Positions 1 to 8,612 of a stretch of 60,037 bases of DNA are shown here, piece after piece; within the stretch, counting starts at the first letter, position 1, and each line of letters begins with the position of its first letter. The DNA comes from Thermoclostridium sp. (lineage in GTDB: Bacteria > Bacillota > Clostridia > DSM-8532). Below the pieces are notes generated by a model. That model had not been told where the DNA came from and made no database searches. It was given only the letters and a program-made list of their open reading frames with translations. The stretch spans positions 1 to 60,037 of the forward strand of contig JAGOJH010000004.1 of the NCBI GenBank assembly GCA_017995215.1. The letters run 5' to 3'. Made by a program: the position numbers and the translations under genes.

Positions 1-570
<570 letters not shown>

Positions 571-689
571 TTATTCTCTGTCGCTTGCACTTTTTTCGTG
601 CAGCTGGTATTACGAGGGGCGGAATATCACAGGGAATACGTTAATCCTCGACGGATATATCTTAACCCAGTTTTATTTCACGGTCAAGA

Positions 690-728
690 AAAAGCAAAAG
701 GACAGGGATGATTCCCTGCCCTGCTTTT
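690..728 (-). terminator. Terminator downstream of the LiaF-like gene
   Basis: A hairpin with core arms CAGGGA and TCCCTG is followed on the minus strand by a T-rich tract (TTTTGCTTTTT). It lies just past the stop of the membrane-protein gene and may insulate tgt from it. Confidence 0.7.
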
Positions 729-740
729 CAGCTGATTTGA

Positions 741-1340
741 CTAAAAGTTGTTGTTGTTATTGTCATTGTAATAGTTTTGCTGGTTGTTCTGGTTTTGGTA
801 TGCGTTCGGATCCTGATAATCATAATCAACATTCTGACGTCTTTTATCCTTCGTCAATACAACCACACCAAGGAAGATCAGCATTGCGGGGATGATGTAT
901 CTGGCTGTGACCCCAAGCGTGTTGAAGGACATGGAGAAGAAGATCAGCGATAAGCCTGTTAAAATCCCAACCGGAATGAGCAGCCCCTTGGATTGTTTTC
1001 CAAAGAGATACAGTTCAAACAGCCCTACTGCCGGTGCAAGAATGAAGCCCGGCCACATAAAGTCCCAGATGTCCCAAAGCATTGCGCTTTGACAGACAAC
1101 GCCCACCGTCAGTAAAATACCTCCGGGTACCAACAACCCTACATTCTTTCTGTTTGAATAATAACCCACATGGAACATCAGTGCCCCGAATATAATGATC
1201 ATCGGCCAGAAGATACCAATCAGCCTTCCGAACCTTGGAACGATTCCGAGGTTACCAAGTATCAACATTGTACCGATAACAATCAGTACGGCACCCCACC
1301 CAATTTTTCCTGATGGTTTATTGCTTTGATATTGATTCAT
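741..1340 (-). CDS. Small multi-pass membrane protein, LiaF-TM/DUF5668-like
   Basis: This 199-residue protein has about five or six hydrophobic segments spread over residues 12-165 and a hydrophilic tail very rich in Asn, Gln and Tyr. The repeated glycine-rich membrane hairpins resemble the transmembrane region shared by LiaI/LiaF-type proteins, which sense envelope stress in Firmicutes, but no soluble LiaF output domain follows. An in-frame ATG at 1349 abuts the AGGAGG ribosome site directly; the ATG at 1340 is nine bases after it and is the better start. It sits between queA and tgt, which is not a usual partner position. Its function is unknown; the membrane location is certain enough. Confidence 0.8.
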   Translation of the reverse strand: MNQYQSNKPSGKIGWGAVLIVIGTMLILGNLGIVPRFGRLIGIFWPMIIIFGALMFHVGYYSNRKNVGLLVPGGILLTVGVVCQSAMLWDIWDFMWPGFILAPAVGLFELYLFGKQSKGLLIPVGILTGLSLIFFSMSFNTLGVTARYIIPAMLIFLGVVVLTKDKRRQNVDYDYQDPNAYQNQNNQQNYYNDNNNNNF

Positions 1341-1485
1341 ATTAATCATCCTCCTAAAGAGCTAACTTACAATTGTCATTATAATGGTTAACTATGATAA
1401 ACCCCTTAGCCCTTCATTAGAATTTCATTAAAACAAAAAGTTTTTTGCATAATGAAGATAGCTCGTACATGATAGCAATATGTGA

Positions 1486-2511
1486 CTAAATAATCAACAT
1501 CGCATCCCCAAAGCTGAAAAAGCGGTATTTCTGTGCGATGGCTTCATGATATGCGGACAAGACGTTCTCCCTGCCGGCAAAAGCACTGACCAGCATTAAC
1601 AGCGTGGATTCCGGAAGATGAAAATTGGTGACCAGGCCGTTCAGAATTTTAAATTGATATCCGGGATAAATGAAAATACTCGTATCACCTTCACCGGGGT
1701 GAACAAGCCCATCTTCCGTGCCAACCGTTTCCAGAACACGACAACTGGTTGTTCCAACGGCAATAACTCTTTTTTGTGCGCGTTTTGCACGGTTAATGGT
1801 ATCACAGGCATGTTTGTCAATGGTATAGTGCTCGGAATGCATGTGATGTTCCAGTATATTTTCTGTCTTAACCGGTCTGAATGTGCCAATCCCAACATGT
1901 AGCGTCAGCTCGGCAAATTCAATGCCAAAGCATTTCAGTTCATCCATCAGTTCCTTCGTGAAATGAAGCCCTGCTGTGGGTGCTGCGGCTGAACCCTCCC
2001 ATTTGGAATAGACAGTCTGATATCTTTCCCGGTCTTCCAGCTTTGCTGTAATATAGGGCGGAAGCGGCATAATTCCAACCTGATCCAGAATTTGTTCAAA
2101 AACCCCCTGGTATAAGAACTTCACAAGACGGTTACCATCTTCCAGGATTTCCACTATCTCAGCTTTTAAAAGGCCATCACCAAAAACAAAGCGGGCACCG
2201 GGTTTTGCTCTTCTTCCCGGTTTCAGCAAAACCTCCCAGAGGTCCTGCCCCAGCTTTTTCAACAGAACAAACTCAATCCTGCCTCCGGTTTCTTCCCGCT
2301 CTCCCAAAAGACGTGCGGGGATGACCCTTGTATTGTTGATCACAAGGCAATCGCCGGGAACCAGATAGTCTTTCAGGTCATGAAAATGACGATGTGTGGT
2401 GTGCCCCGTTTCACGACTCAGTACCAAAAGCCTGGACATATCTCTTTTTTGTGTGGGGCTTTGAGCGATCAACCCCTGGGGCAGCTCATAATAAAAGTCC
2501 TTTAAAAGCAT
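1486..2511 (-). CDS. queA: S-adenosylmethionine:tRNA ribosyltransferase-isomerase
   Basis: QueA moves the ribosyl group of SAM onto preQ1-modified tRNA to form epoxyqueuosine, the penultimate queuosine step. The 341 residues match the family length. Recognisable blocks are the N-terminal [42 protein letters not shown] and the highly conserved [10 protein letters not shown] near residue 175, with [15 protein letters not shown] near the C-terminus. The start is the ATG at 2511, with only a weak AGG upstream. It precedes tgt on the same strand, the common queA-tgt arrangement, here interrupted by one membrane-protein gene. Confidence 0.97.
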   Translation of the reverse strand: MLLKDFYYELPQGLIAQSPTQKRDMSRLLVLSRETGHTTHRHFHDLKDYLVPGDCLVINNTRVIPARLLGEREETGGRIEFVLLKKLGQDLWEVLLKPGRRAKPGARFVFGDGLLKAEIVEILEDGNRLVKFLYQGVFEQILDQVGIMPLPPYITAKLEDRERYQTVYSKWEGSAAAPTAGLHFTKELMDELKCFGIEFAELTLHVGIGTFRPVKTENILEHHMHSEHYTIDKHACDTINRAKRAQKRVIAVGTTSCRVLETVGTEDGLVHPGEGDTSIFIYPGYQFKILNGLVTNFHLPESTLLMLVSAFAGRENVLSAYHEAIAQKYRFFSFGDAMLII

Positions 2512-2660
2512 ATTTAACCTGCCTGTTTTTTATAGAAACAAAAGCAATTGCATCAATTCTATAAAGGAAAATAGTTAAAACTATCATACAGAAACTGACG
2601 AAGATATACAAGGGGTTTGATTAGACAACCTTACCTACAGATCAGTGGCAGCAATTCAAT

Positions 2661-3368
2661 TCATATTAGATACTGATTAATAATCTGCTGCTCCAGCTGA
2701 AAGAAAACTTCGTTTTGAACTGAACGCTCCTCAAAGGGCATCGGATTATGGATTTCTTTGAGGATGGCTGTAGGCTTGTCGGAAAGAATATAGATTTTAT
2801 CCGATAAAAGCAGAGCTTCCTGCACATCATGTGTGACCATCAGTACCGCGGGACGATGCTTCAGCCAAAGGTCCTTGAACAGGCGGAACACCTTCTCCCG
2901 TCTTTTGATGTCCAGGGACTGAAAGGGTTCGTCCATAAAAAGAATGTCTGACCGGATAATAAAAGCCCGCGCTATGGACAGGCGCTGGCTCATGCCGCCG
3001 CTAAGCTGGGAAGGGTAATGTTTTTCATAACCAGCCAGCCCTACTGCCGCAAGCATTTCTTTACAAAGCACGTTCTTTTCGCTCATGTCCATTGTCTCAG
3101 GCAGGACAAAATCCAGGTTTTGCATAGCATTCATCCAGGGCAGAAGCCTTGGTTCCTGGAATAAAAAGCCCGGAACCCTGTTTTCCATGCCGGATACTTC
3201 TCCTGCATCCGCTGGTATCAGCCCTGCAACAATCTTCAGCAGCGTGGTTTTGCCACAGCCAGATGGACCAAGAATGGCCGTAATGGCTTGATCCTCAAAG
3301 GTCATCTGCAGGTCGCTGAGAATTATATTTTTATTATATTTCTTTTGGATGCCTGTCAGCTTGATCAT
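2661..3368 (-). CDS. ABC transporter ATP-binding protein, SsuB/TauB type
   Basis: This cytoplasmic ATPase subunit of an importer has all nucleotide-binding motifs: Walker A (GPSGCGKTT), Q-loop (FQEPRLLPW), signature LSGGMSQR, Walker B (ILFMDEP) and the switch histidine in MVTHDV. It is 235 residues long from the chosen start. An upstream ATG at 3404 overlaps the permease gene; the ATG at 3368 follows GAGGAG at proper spacing and leaves a 13-base gap to the permease stop. The neighbours are the permease and lipoprotein of the same system. The family imports nitrate, sulfonates, taurine or pyrimidine precursors; the substrate cannot be told here. Confidence 0.93.
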   Translation of the reverse strand: MIKLTGIQKKYNKNIILSDLQMTFEDQAITAILGPSGCGKTTLLKIVAGLIPADAGEVSGMENRVPGFLFQEPRLLPWMNAMQNLDFVLPETMDMSEKNVLCKEMLAAVGLAGYEKHYPSQLSGGMSQRLSIARAFIIRSDILFMDEPFQSLDIKRREKVFRLFKDLWLKHRPAVLMVTHDVQEALLLSDKIYILSDKPTAILKEIHNPMPFEERSVQNEVFFQLEQQIINQYLI

Positions 3369-3381
3369 CGACATCTCTCCT

Positions 3382-4338
3382 CTAATCTTTTCGTTTCCCT
3401 TCAAACAGCTTCTTCAGAGCAAAGTCAAACAACAGAGAAAGAACTATGACGATTATCGTCCATGCGATAATTCCTGCCAGATCAATTTGTATTTTATGTA
3501 AATACATCTGCGCACCAATAGTGTTATGTGTAACAAAATTGAAAACCTCAGCCGTTACCATGATCTTAAAGCTAAGCCCAAGCGCAGAACGACATCCGGC
3601 CGCAATAAACGGCTTCAGCGAGGGAATATAGATGCTTCGGATCACCCTTTCCCTGCTGATGCGATATATCTGAGCCATCTCAAGCAGCTGCGGATCTGTA
3701 CTGATAAGGCCTTCGGAGATGTTTGTATAAAGAACCGGAAAAACCACAAAAAAACAGATCACGATTGGTGTTATTGAAACAGGGAGCAACAGAAGTGCCA
3801 TTAAAATAATAGCAACAGTAGGTACGGAACGGATGATTCCTGAAATACTCTCCATGGTTTTGTTTAAAAGGGGTACGAACTTACTGGCGGTCCCCAGCGC
3901 CAGAGCCGGGAGAAAGGCTGCGGCAAAGCTGATTAAAACTGCTTTTACCGTGTTCAACACAGATGGAATGAACTGTCGCCCGGTGATAATCGCTGCCAGA
4001 GCTTGAACAACCTCAAGCGGAGAAGGAAAAATGAGTGTTTTCCTTCCCAACGAAAGAAGCTGCCACAACAGGATGAAGGCAATAAAAAGGATGACCTGGG
4101 ATAACCATTGCAGATTTTTTTTCGCAGGTTGCTGCTGGAAGTTTTCATTTTTTTGATTATCCTCCCGGGGTAGCCTTCCGTTGATTAGGCTATCCTTCAT
4201 GGGGGGAGTGTTCCGGTGGATACGATCCTCAGATACATTCCCATGGTACACTCCCGGATCGCTGGATTTTCCAGAGGAAAATCCTTTGTTATCGGGTCGC
4301 TCATCGCTGGATTTTATAGAATAAAATCCTTTGTTCAT
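3382..4338 (-). CDS. ABC transporter permease, SsuC type, with repeat-bearing N-terminal tail
   Basis: This inner-membrane subunit of the importer has about six transmembrane segments and the permease coupling loop near residues 210-240. The core begins around residue 75. Before it lies an unusual hydrophilic tail that starts with two 15-residue repeats (NKGFYSIKSSDERPD, then NKGFSSGKSSDPGVY). The DNA of the repeats forms two perfect hairpins with compensating base changes; see the separate entry. The start is the ATG at 4338, preceded by AAAGGA at seven bases; an earlier ATG at 4386 has no ribosome site. It is co-directional with the ATPase and lipoprotein genes. Confidence 0.9.
   Translation of the reverse strand: MNKGFYSIKSSDERPDNKGFSSGKSSDPGVYHGNVSEDRIHRNTPPMKDSLINGRLPREDNQKNENFQQQPAKKNLQWLSQVILFIAFILLWQLLSLGRKTLIFPSPLEVVQALAAIITGRQFIPSVLNTVKAVLISFAAAFLPALALGTASKFVPLLNKTMESISGIIRSVPTVAIILMALLLLPVSITPIVICFFVVFPVLYTNISEGLISTDPQLLEMAQIYRISRERVIRSIYIPSLKPFIAAGCRSALGLSFKIMVTAEVFNFVTHNTIGAQMYLHKIQIDLAGIIAWTIIVIVLSLLFDFALKKLFEGKRKD
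4258..4336. repeat. Two 45-base-period repeats, each a perfect 9-bp hairpin
   Basis: The first hairpin (4264-4284) has arms GGATTTTCC and GGAAAATCC around AGA. The second (4309-4329) has arms GGATTTTAT and ATAAAATCC around AGA. The two loop-closing base pairs differ but stay paired in both copies. Both are followed by TTTGTT and preceded by ATCGCT. The period of 45 bases keeps the permease reading frame. Confidence 0.85.
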
Positions 4339-4493
4339 CGTTTTTCCTTTCACAAGCCAAGGGCAATAACATATATGAGTTTTCAAAAGATATTACAAGG
4401 AACTTCAACCTTCGTAAAGCTTCTCGGTTACTTCCAGGTGATCATTTGCTACCTATAAGAGAGCGCTACGTTCAGGCCAGCTTTTATCTTGAA

Positions 4494-5471
4494 TTAATCG
4501 CCTGACTTCAAGCCATAATACAAGCCATCGTCCGGCAGGGCTCCACCCACAGTTGCAGGGTTGAAATCATATAGAATCTGAAAGAAATTCTCCAATTCTT
4601 TTTGCACATTTGCCGCAGACTGATATCGTATGTTGTTTCCAGGCATTGATTTTTCAACCACCGCCGCAGGCAGCCCCATTTCAAGCTCTTCTGCGTAAAG
4701 CCCTGCTTCCGACGGGTTCTCATTCAACCAAAGCATCCCCTCTTCAAGCACCTTCAAATAATTTTTTACCAGCTGCGGTGATCTTTGAATCAGTTCATCC
4801 CTTACAAAAATACCAGCCTGCGGATAGCCCTTTTCCGTTTCAAAAACCTTGTTCCATTCCTGCTGCAAGTCCAGTATGACATGGGTTTCATGCTTTTTGA
4901 TCCTTACGGTGGTCAAAACTGGCTCGGGAAGCATTGAAACCTGTGCTTTTCCAGCTAAGAAATTTGGGGCCAGTTCTGTTGCGCCTGACAGATAAACAAG
5001 GGTAACATCCTTATCCGGATCCAGTCCGTTTTCCTTTAAAAGGGTTCTGAACACAATATCGGGTACCAGGCCCTTTCCCATCAGATATATTTCCTTACCT
5101 TTCAATGCTCCCCAGCCATCCAGCTGTTCCTGGGATGCAATAAACAGGTTTCCCCAGGTGACAGCGGCTGCAAGCTTATAGGGCAGCTTCTTTTGATAAA
5201 GCTGTGCGGCCAGGTTTACGGGAATAACCGCGAAATCGGCTTCTTTTGCTGTCATTCTGGCTACGATGAGATCAGTTGTAGGAACAACTTCATATTGAAC
5301 GGCAACACCCTCCACTTCGGCTGTATCCTTCATGGGTTTGGCGATACTGATGGCTGTAGCGCCAGCCGGGGCTACCACCTTCAACTGCTCTGGTTTTATT
5401 TCCGTCGTACAGCTGGAAACCAGGGTGAGCATTAACAATCCGATGAGAACAAATAGCATTTTTCTTTTCAT
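4494..5471 (-). CDS. ABC transporter substrate-binding lipoprotein, NMT1/SsuA type
   Basis: This 325-residue extracellular lipoprotein binds the solute for the importer encoded downstream. The signal peptide MKRKMLFVLIGLLMLTLVSSC ends in a clear lipobox (VSSC) at residue 21. The mature part has the two-lobe NMT1/SsuA look (VVAPAGATAISIAKP near the start, AKEADFAVIPVNLAAQL, MGKGLVPDIVF). An upstream in-frame ATG at 5594 would add 41 residues reading through the leader; the ATG at 5471 follows GGAGG by five bases and starts exactly at the signal peptide. It is first in a three-gene operon with a promoter and a structured leader. The substrate is unknown. Confidence 0.92.
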   Translation of the reverse strand: MKRKMLFVLIGLLMLTLVSSCTTEIKPEQLKVVAPAGATAISIAKPMKDTAEVEGVAVQYEVVPTTDLIVARMTAKEADFAVIPVNLAAQLYQKKLPYKLAAAVTWGNLFIASQEQLDGWGALKGKEIYLMGKGLVPDIVFRTLLKENGLDPDKDVTLVYLSGATELAPNFLAGKAQVSMLPEPVLTTVRIKKHETHVILDLQQEWNKVFETEKGYPQAGIFVRDELIQRSPQLVKNYLKVLEEGMLWLNENPSEAGLYAEELEMGLPAAVVEKSMPGNNIRYQSAANVQKELENFFQILYDFNPATVGGALPDDGLYYGLKSGD

Positions 5472-5488
5472 AAAAACCTCCACTAAAA

Positions 5489-5659
5489 AAGCCCAACCGG
5501 AACGGATGGGCAAAATATATCTACCATCCCCTCCACACGAATTACTCCATGCTCTCAGGTATGTAAAAACGAAGGTTATCCTCGCAAAAACCACGCGGGC
5601 CTTTGTTCAGATGCACTATCTATTGATTACCACAAAAAGCTATTTTCAAACAGCTTCTT
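5489..5659 (-). promoter_or_regulatory. Structured leader with terminator and competing antiterminator (riboswitch candidate)
   Basis: The leader runs from the predicted transcript start near 5659 to the ribosome site. Its 5' part forms a long hairpin (CACAAA-AAGCT with AGCTTTTTGTG). Near its 3' end is a terminator with arms GCCCA and TGGGC (5491-5511) followed by six T. GGATGG (5524-5529 on the plus strand as CCATCC) can instead pair with CCATCC in the 5' half of the terminator (5504-5509), so the two folds exclude each other. A segment with ACCTGA and AGGGGA weakly recalls the 3' half of TPP aptamers, but the pyrimidine-sensor CTGAGA is not in its proper place. The ligand is unknown. Confidence 0.6.
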
Positions 5660-5666
5660 TGTGATA

Positions 5667-5695
5667 ATTTTAACAGATTCCCATAAGAAAATCAA
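5667..5695 (-). promoter_or_regulatory. Sigma-A promoter of the first ABC operon
   Basis: The -35 box TTGATT (5690-5695) and -10 box TAAAAT (5667-5672) are separated by 17 bases. They lie upstream of the structured leader, about 190 bases before the lipoprotein start. Confidence 0.65.
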
Positions 5696-5704
5696 TCCCA
5701 ATGC

Positions 5705-6202
5705 TCAGCTCTCTTCTTTTACTTGAGCATTTCTGAACACAAAAACCTTGCTGGCAATATAGTTCGCAATTAAAACCAGCGTTAAAGAGATGATTTTGAA
5801 CACAGAGATGCGAACGACAATTAAATTCAGCTGCAGGTCAATGTGCAGCAGATTAAACAAAATATAGGTTGCGCCATATTCAAACAATAGCGAGACCAGA
5901 ATTCTTGCTGAAAAAAATTTGTACATCTCCACCCAGAAGTTGCCGTCGGAATCAAAAACAAAGCTGCGGTTGGTTAAATACGCAAACAGGATGGCTAGAA
6001 AAATGGCAGGCAAGTTCGAAAGATACCAGCTATCCTGACCCAGAATGTTTTCAAGTAGGGTAAAAACGGCAACATTCACCAATGTTGTTAACACACCAAA
6101 GATCAGATAGGTTAAGGGTTCGTAAAACTTGTAAATGAAACCTGCCAGTTTGTTTTCTTTGTGTTTGGACAACCAAAGCAGAATTTTCTGTTTGTTTCTC
6201 AT
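5705..6202 (-). CDS. GtrA family membrane protein
   Basis: This 165-residue protein has four hydrophobic segments (about residues 30-50, 60-80, 95-118 and 130-155) with the family signatures LIFGVLTTLVNVAVF and FAYLTNRSFVFDS and a final NYIASKVFVF. GtrA-like proteins are thought to help move lipid-linked sugars across the membrane for glycosylation of cell-surface polymers. The start is the ATG at 6202 after a purine-rich GAAGAGAG. No glycosyltransferase gene is next to it; downstream on the same strand comes the ABC operon promoter, so it is probably its own unit. The exact substrate is unknown. Confidence 0.9.
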   Translation of the reverse strand: MRNKQKILLWLSKHKENKLAGFIYKFYEPLTYLIFGVLTTLVNVAVFTLLENILGQDSWYLSNLPAIFLAILFAYLTNRSFVFDSDGNFWVEMYKFFSARILVSLLFEYGATYILFNLLHIDLQLNLIVVRISVFKIISLTLVLIANYIASKVFVFRNAQVKEES

Positions 6203-6280
6203 TTTCTCTCTTCTTTCATTGATTTATTTGTGGCGTTTGTGCTGCCAATGTACAATATATTCAGGAACTGTAGCGATTTG

Positions 6281-6394
6281 CTAAAAATGCTGTGAAATCA
6301 TCAATATCATAATACAGAATGTGATACCAATTCTCAAGCACTTTTTCCAGTCTGTATTCTCTTTAAATAATAGATTCTTCACTTCTTCCAGCAT
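6281..6394 (-). CDS. Possible 37-residue single-span membrane peptide
   Basis: This short open frame encodes a charged N-terminal half (LEEVKNLLFKENTDWKK) followed by one hydrophobic stretch (GITFCIMILMI) and a short tail. It lies 78 bases upstream of the GtrA gene on the same strand. The ribosome site is poor: AGGGAG is 13 bases upstream, and it is better spaced for an out-of-frame seven-codon frame that starts with the earlier ATG. The composition looks like a small membrane peptide, but chance cannot be excluded. Confidence 0.3.
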   Translation of the reverse strand: MLEEVKNLLFKENTDWKKCLRIGITFCIMILMISQHF

Positions 6395-6588
6395 GTGTTC
6401 ATGCTTACTCCCTATTTACATTGTGTGCCGGTACAATGAACCTATACATAAGTTTTTCAATGGAATATATCTCCTCATTGGTTCCTGTCCCTTCTGTAAA
6501 TACGCTGGTATAAAAGCTTGTAAATTGCAGACGATAAGCTATGAACGATATTAAGCAATGTTGAAAAATATGACAGGAGGTATTTTGG

Positions 6589-6834
6589 TTGAATAACACG
6601 ATGCAAAACCAAAACCAGAATGCAGGCATGCTTACAGCAAAAAACCTGACCATTCTTGAAGACCAGATGAGCAAGGAAGCGTTGAACTGCAAGAAAATGA
6701 ACCTATATGCGGAGTATTGCAATGATCAGCAATTAAAAGGTGTCTGTCAGAAAGCTTCGCAGATGCATCAAAAGCATTTTGACACATTGTACAATTATTT
6801 GAATTCACACAACAAACCCATGCAAATGCAATAA
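6589..6834 (+). CDS. Small spore-coat-like protein, CotF-related
   Basis: This is an 81-residue, Asn/Gln/Met-rich helical protein with NLTILEDQMSKEALNCKKMNLYAEYCNDQQLKGVCQK, the ferritin-like helical pattern of short CotF relatives found in clostridia. The start is the TTG at 6589, eight bases after AGGAGG; the first ATG (6601) would be 20 bases away and is unlikely. Two cysteines sit in the helix pair (residues 34 and 44). It is followed 27 bases later by a second coat-type gene with its own strong ribosome site, so the pair is an operon, presumably expressed in the mother cell during sporulation. That timing is inference. Confidence 0.75.
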   Translation: MNNTMQNQNQNAGMLTAKNLTILEDQMSKEALNCKKMNLYAEYCNDQQLKGVCQKASQMHQKHFDTLYNYLNSHNKPMQMQ

Positions 6835-6861
6835 TCGGCCAGATCAGAAAGGAGGAACCCC

Positions 6862-7143
6862 ATGCATACTACACCGAATTTAACAGAACAGGAAATCATG
6901 ACCGACGCCCTGAATACCGAAAAGCTTTCCATTACATCCTATGGCACTTATCTGGCTGAAGCTACCTGTCAGCAGCTTAGACAGGAACTGAACCAGATCA
7001 TCAATGAAAACCAACAGGTACAATTTGAAATATTCGATAATATGCAAAAACGAGGCTGGTATCAGTCTAAAAATGCACAGCTGAATGAAATCCAGCAAAG
7101 CGTGCAAAAGCATGAACAAATGAAACAGAGCCTTGGAAGCTGA
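6862..7143 (+). CDS. Spore coat protein, CotF family
   Basis: This 93-residue helical protein carries the Coat_F pattern: EIMTDALNTEKLSITSYGTYLAEATCQQLR, then a second long helix and the family-typical MQKRGWYQ near residue 65. CotF proteins are structural parts of the spore coat. The start ATG at 6862 follows AAAGGAGGA at a good distance. It is the second gene of the coat pair and ends just before a bidirectional terminator that also serves the convergent GntR gene. Confidence 0.88.
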   Translation: MHTTPNLTEQEIMTDALNTEKLSITSYGTYLAEATCQQLRQELNQIINENQQVQFEIFDNMQKRGWYQSKNAQLNEIQQSVQKHEQMKQSLGS

Positions 7144-7165
7144 AAATCATGAAAATGAACTGTAA

Positions 7166-7191
7166 AAAAGACCTGGTTTCCCAGGTCTTTT
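7166..7191. terminator. Bidirectional terminator between coat gene and GntR gene
   Basis: Arms AAAAGACCTGG and CCAGGTCTTTT close over a short loop, with A and T runs on both sides. It can stop transcription from both converging genes. Confidence 0.88.
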
Positions 7192-7215
7192 CATTCGCTA
7201 TTTACTCACTTCTAC

Positions 7216-7965
7216 TTATTTTTTATGGTTTTCAAACATCAGCCTGCATTTGTCAGCCCGATACTTTGATATTACCAACTCGACGGCCTGTCCGCTCTTT
7301 GAATAGAGCACATTACTGACCTCGATGAGTGCCTGCCCAGGTTGAACCTGGAGCAAGCCCGCATCTGTCTGATCGGTGTAAATCACCTCTAATGTGCTTT
7401 TCGAACTGCAGGGAACCAAAGGGTACTTGCCGCGTAAAATTTCGAAAGAAGGCTTTTTACTGGTGATATCCCCCGCGATGTCAGGAAAAAGGTTAACCGG
7501 AATATAGGAGGTATTCACAGAAAAAACTTCGTCATTGCGTTTACTGACATAGATGATCTGTGTGAATTCACAACGTTCAGACTTGATATTAAACACATCA
7601 CGCAGCTTTGAAAAATCATCGGAACTGATAGATGTAACTGAAATAACATCCTTTTTTTCAGGATCCATGCTGTCTAGAATGGAATCGGTGAAACCGCTGT
7701 AATCCTTAACGTTAACACTGGATTTGTTTTTGGAGACAAAGGTGCCTTTTCCCTTCATCTTGTATAGCTGCCCGTTATTTGTCAATTCATTGATTGCCTG
7801 CCTTACTGTGGGCCTGCTGATGAAATATTCCTCGCACAAATCTTGTTCAGATGGGATTTTTGAGTCTTCTTTGTATTCGTTGGTTTCTATTTTTTCAAGA
7901 ATGATATTTTTTAACTGACAATACAATGGTACCGTACTGTACTTGTTAATGCCTGCCACAACCAT
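7216..7965 (-). CDS. GntR/HutC family transcriptional regulator
   Basis: This 249-residue protein has an N-terminal winged helix (about residues 8-76) with the GntR hallmark YKEDSKIPSEQDLCEEYFISRPTVRQAINELTNNGQLYKMKGKGTFV, and a C-terminal UTRA ligand-binding domain (about 90-245). Such proteins bind a small metabolite, often a sugar phosphate or histidine-pathway compound, and release DNA. The ATG at 7965 is close behind GGGGG; a GTG two codons later is an alternative. No metabolic operon adjoins it: it faces a coat gene on one side and a 640-base gap on the other. Its target is therefore not evident. Confidence 0.93.
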   Translation of the reverse strand: MVVAGINKYSTVPLYCQLKNIILEKIETNEYKEDSKIPSEQDLCEEYFISRPTVRQAINELTNNGQLYKMKGKGTFVSKNKSSVNVKDYSGFTDSILDSMDPEKKDVISVTSISSDDFSKLRDVFNIKSERCEFTQIIYVSKRNDEVFSVNTSYIPVNLFPDIAGDITSKKPSFEILRGKYPLVPCSSKSTLEVIYTDQTDAGLLQVQPGQALIEVSNVLYSKSGQAVELVISKYRADKCRLMFENHKK

Positions 7966-8612
7966 TACCCCCAGTTTTTCTGTAATTGCTCTCTGTCATT
8001 TTCTTCATTCGTATAGCCAACACATTCCCAAGTTAGTACTGTATAGCTCTCATTTGTATGATATACATGAAGCGTAGTTGTTATGTTGTTAGTATGTTCT
8101 TACATCTTATCAGGTTAACGAAGAATAATCAAGTGTTTATGTGATTTTCTATGACTGAATATTATGTGTCTGTTACTGTTGACAGGCAACAGTATATAGC
8201 TATCCGCGAGACCTGAAATCAGCTATAAGACTATTATGTATTCCGGTAGGTAAGCTGTATAAATGCCTTGTTGTAAAAATGAAAACCAGATTACTGTCTA
8301 TTGCTATGGCAACCAGTATCTGTATCTTATGTAAAGACAACATATTGTTCTTACATCATGTTCTTTTTCTTCACCTACTATATTATAACTTGATTTCTTT
8401 GAAAAATCCAGCTAAAAAAAACGTTTTTTTTCTGCCTTAAAGAAACATGCAAATTTCAACAAAGGCAAAGACAATTGATGACAAGACGCTGCAAAAATTG
8501 ATTATGGCAGCTAAAAAAGCATTATCTGTTTTTACAGACAATGCCTTTTTTCTTGGTGACTCCGTATTGCAAGAAACTATTAGGAAATGTTATATTTCCC
8601 GTTTATGCAGGT
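7966..8612. other. Long AT-rich gap without a supportable gene
   Basis: About 650 bases separate the GntR gene from the end of the aminotransferase gene. I see no ribosome site with a plausible frame. The 12-mer TGTTCTTACATC occurs twice (about 8094 and 8346). The only strong structure is the aminotransferase terminator at 8513-8550. The promoter of the GntR gene must lie in the left part, but I could not pick clear boxes. Confidence 0.6.
8513..8550. terminator. Terminator of the aminotransferase gene
   Basis: GCATTATCTGT and ACAGACAATGC pair with one G-U and are flanked by A6 on the left and T6 on the right, so it works on both strands. It lies 60 bases past the aminotransferase stop. Confidence 0.8.

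Noticed and set aside
2539-2556. Second copy of the mini-hairpin found at 59154
   Set aside because: AAAAGCAATTGC matches one arm, but the partner arm is missing, so it may be chance.
5489-5659. TPP riboswitch
   Set aside because: Only fragments of the 3' half look similar; the CTGAGA sensor and the 5' stems are not in place.
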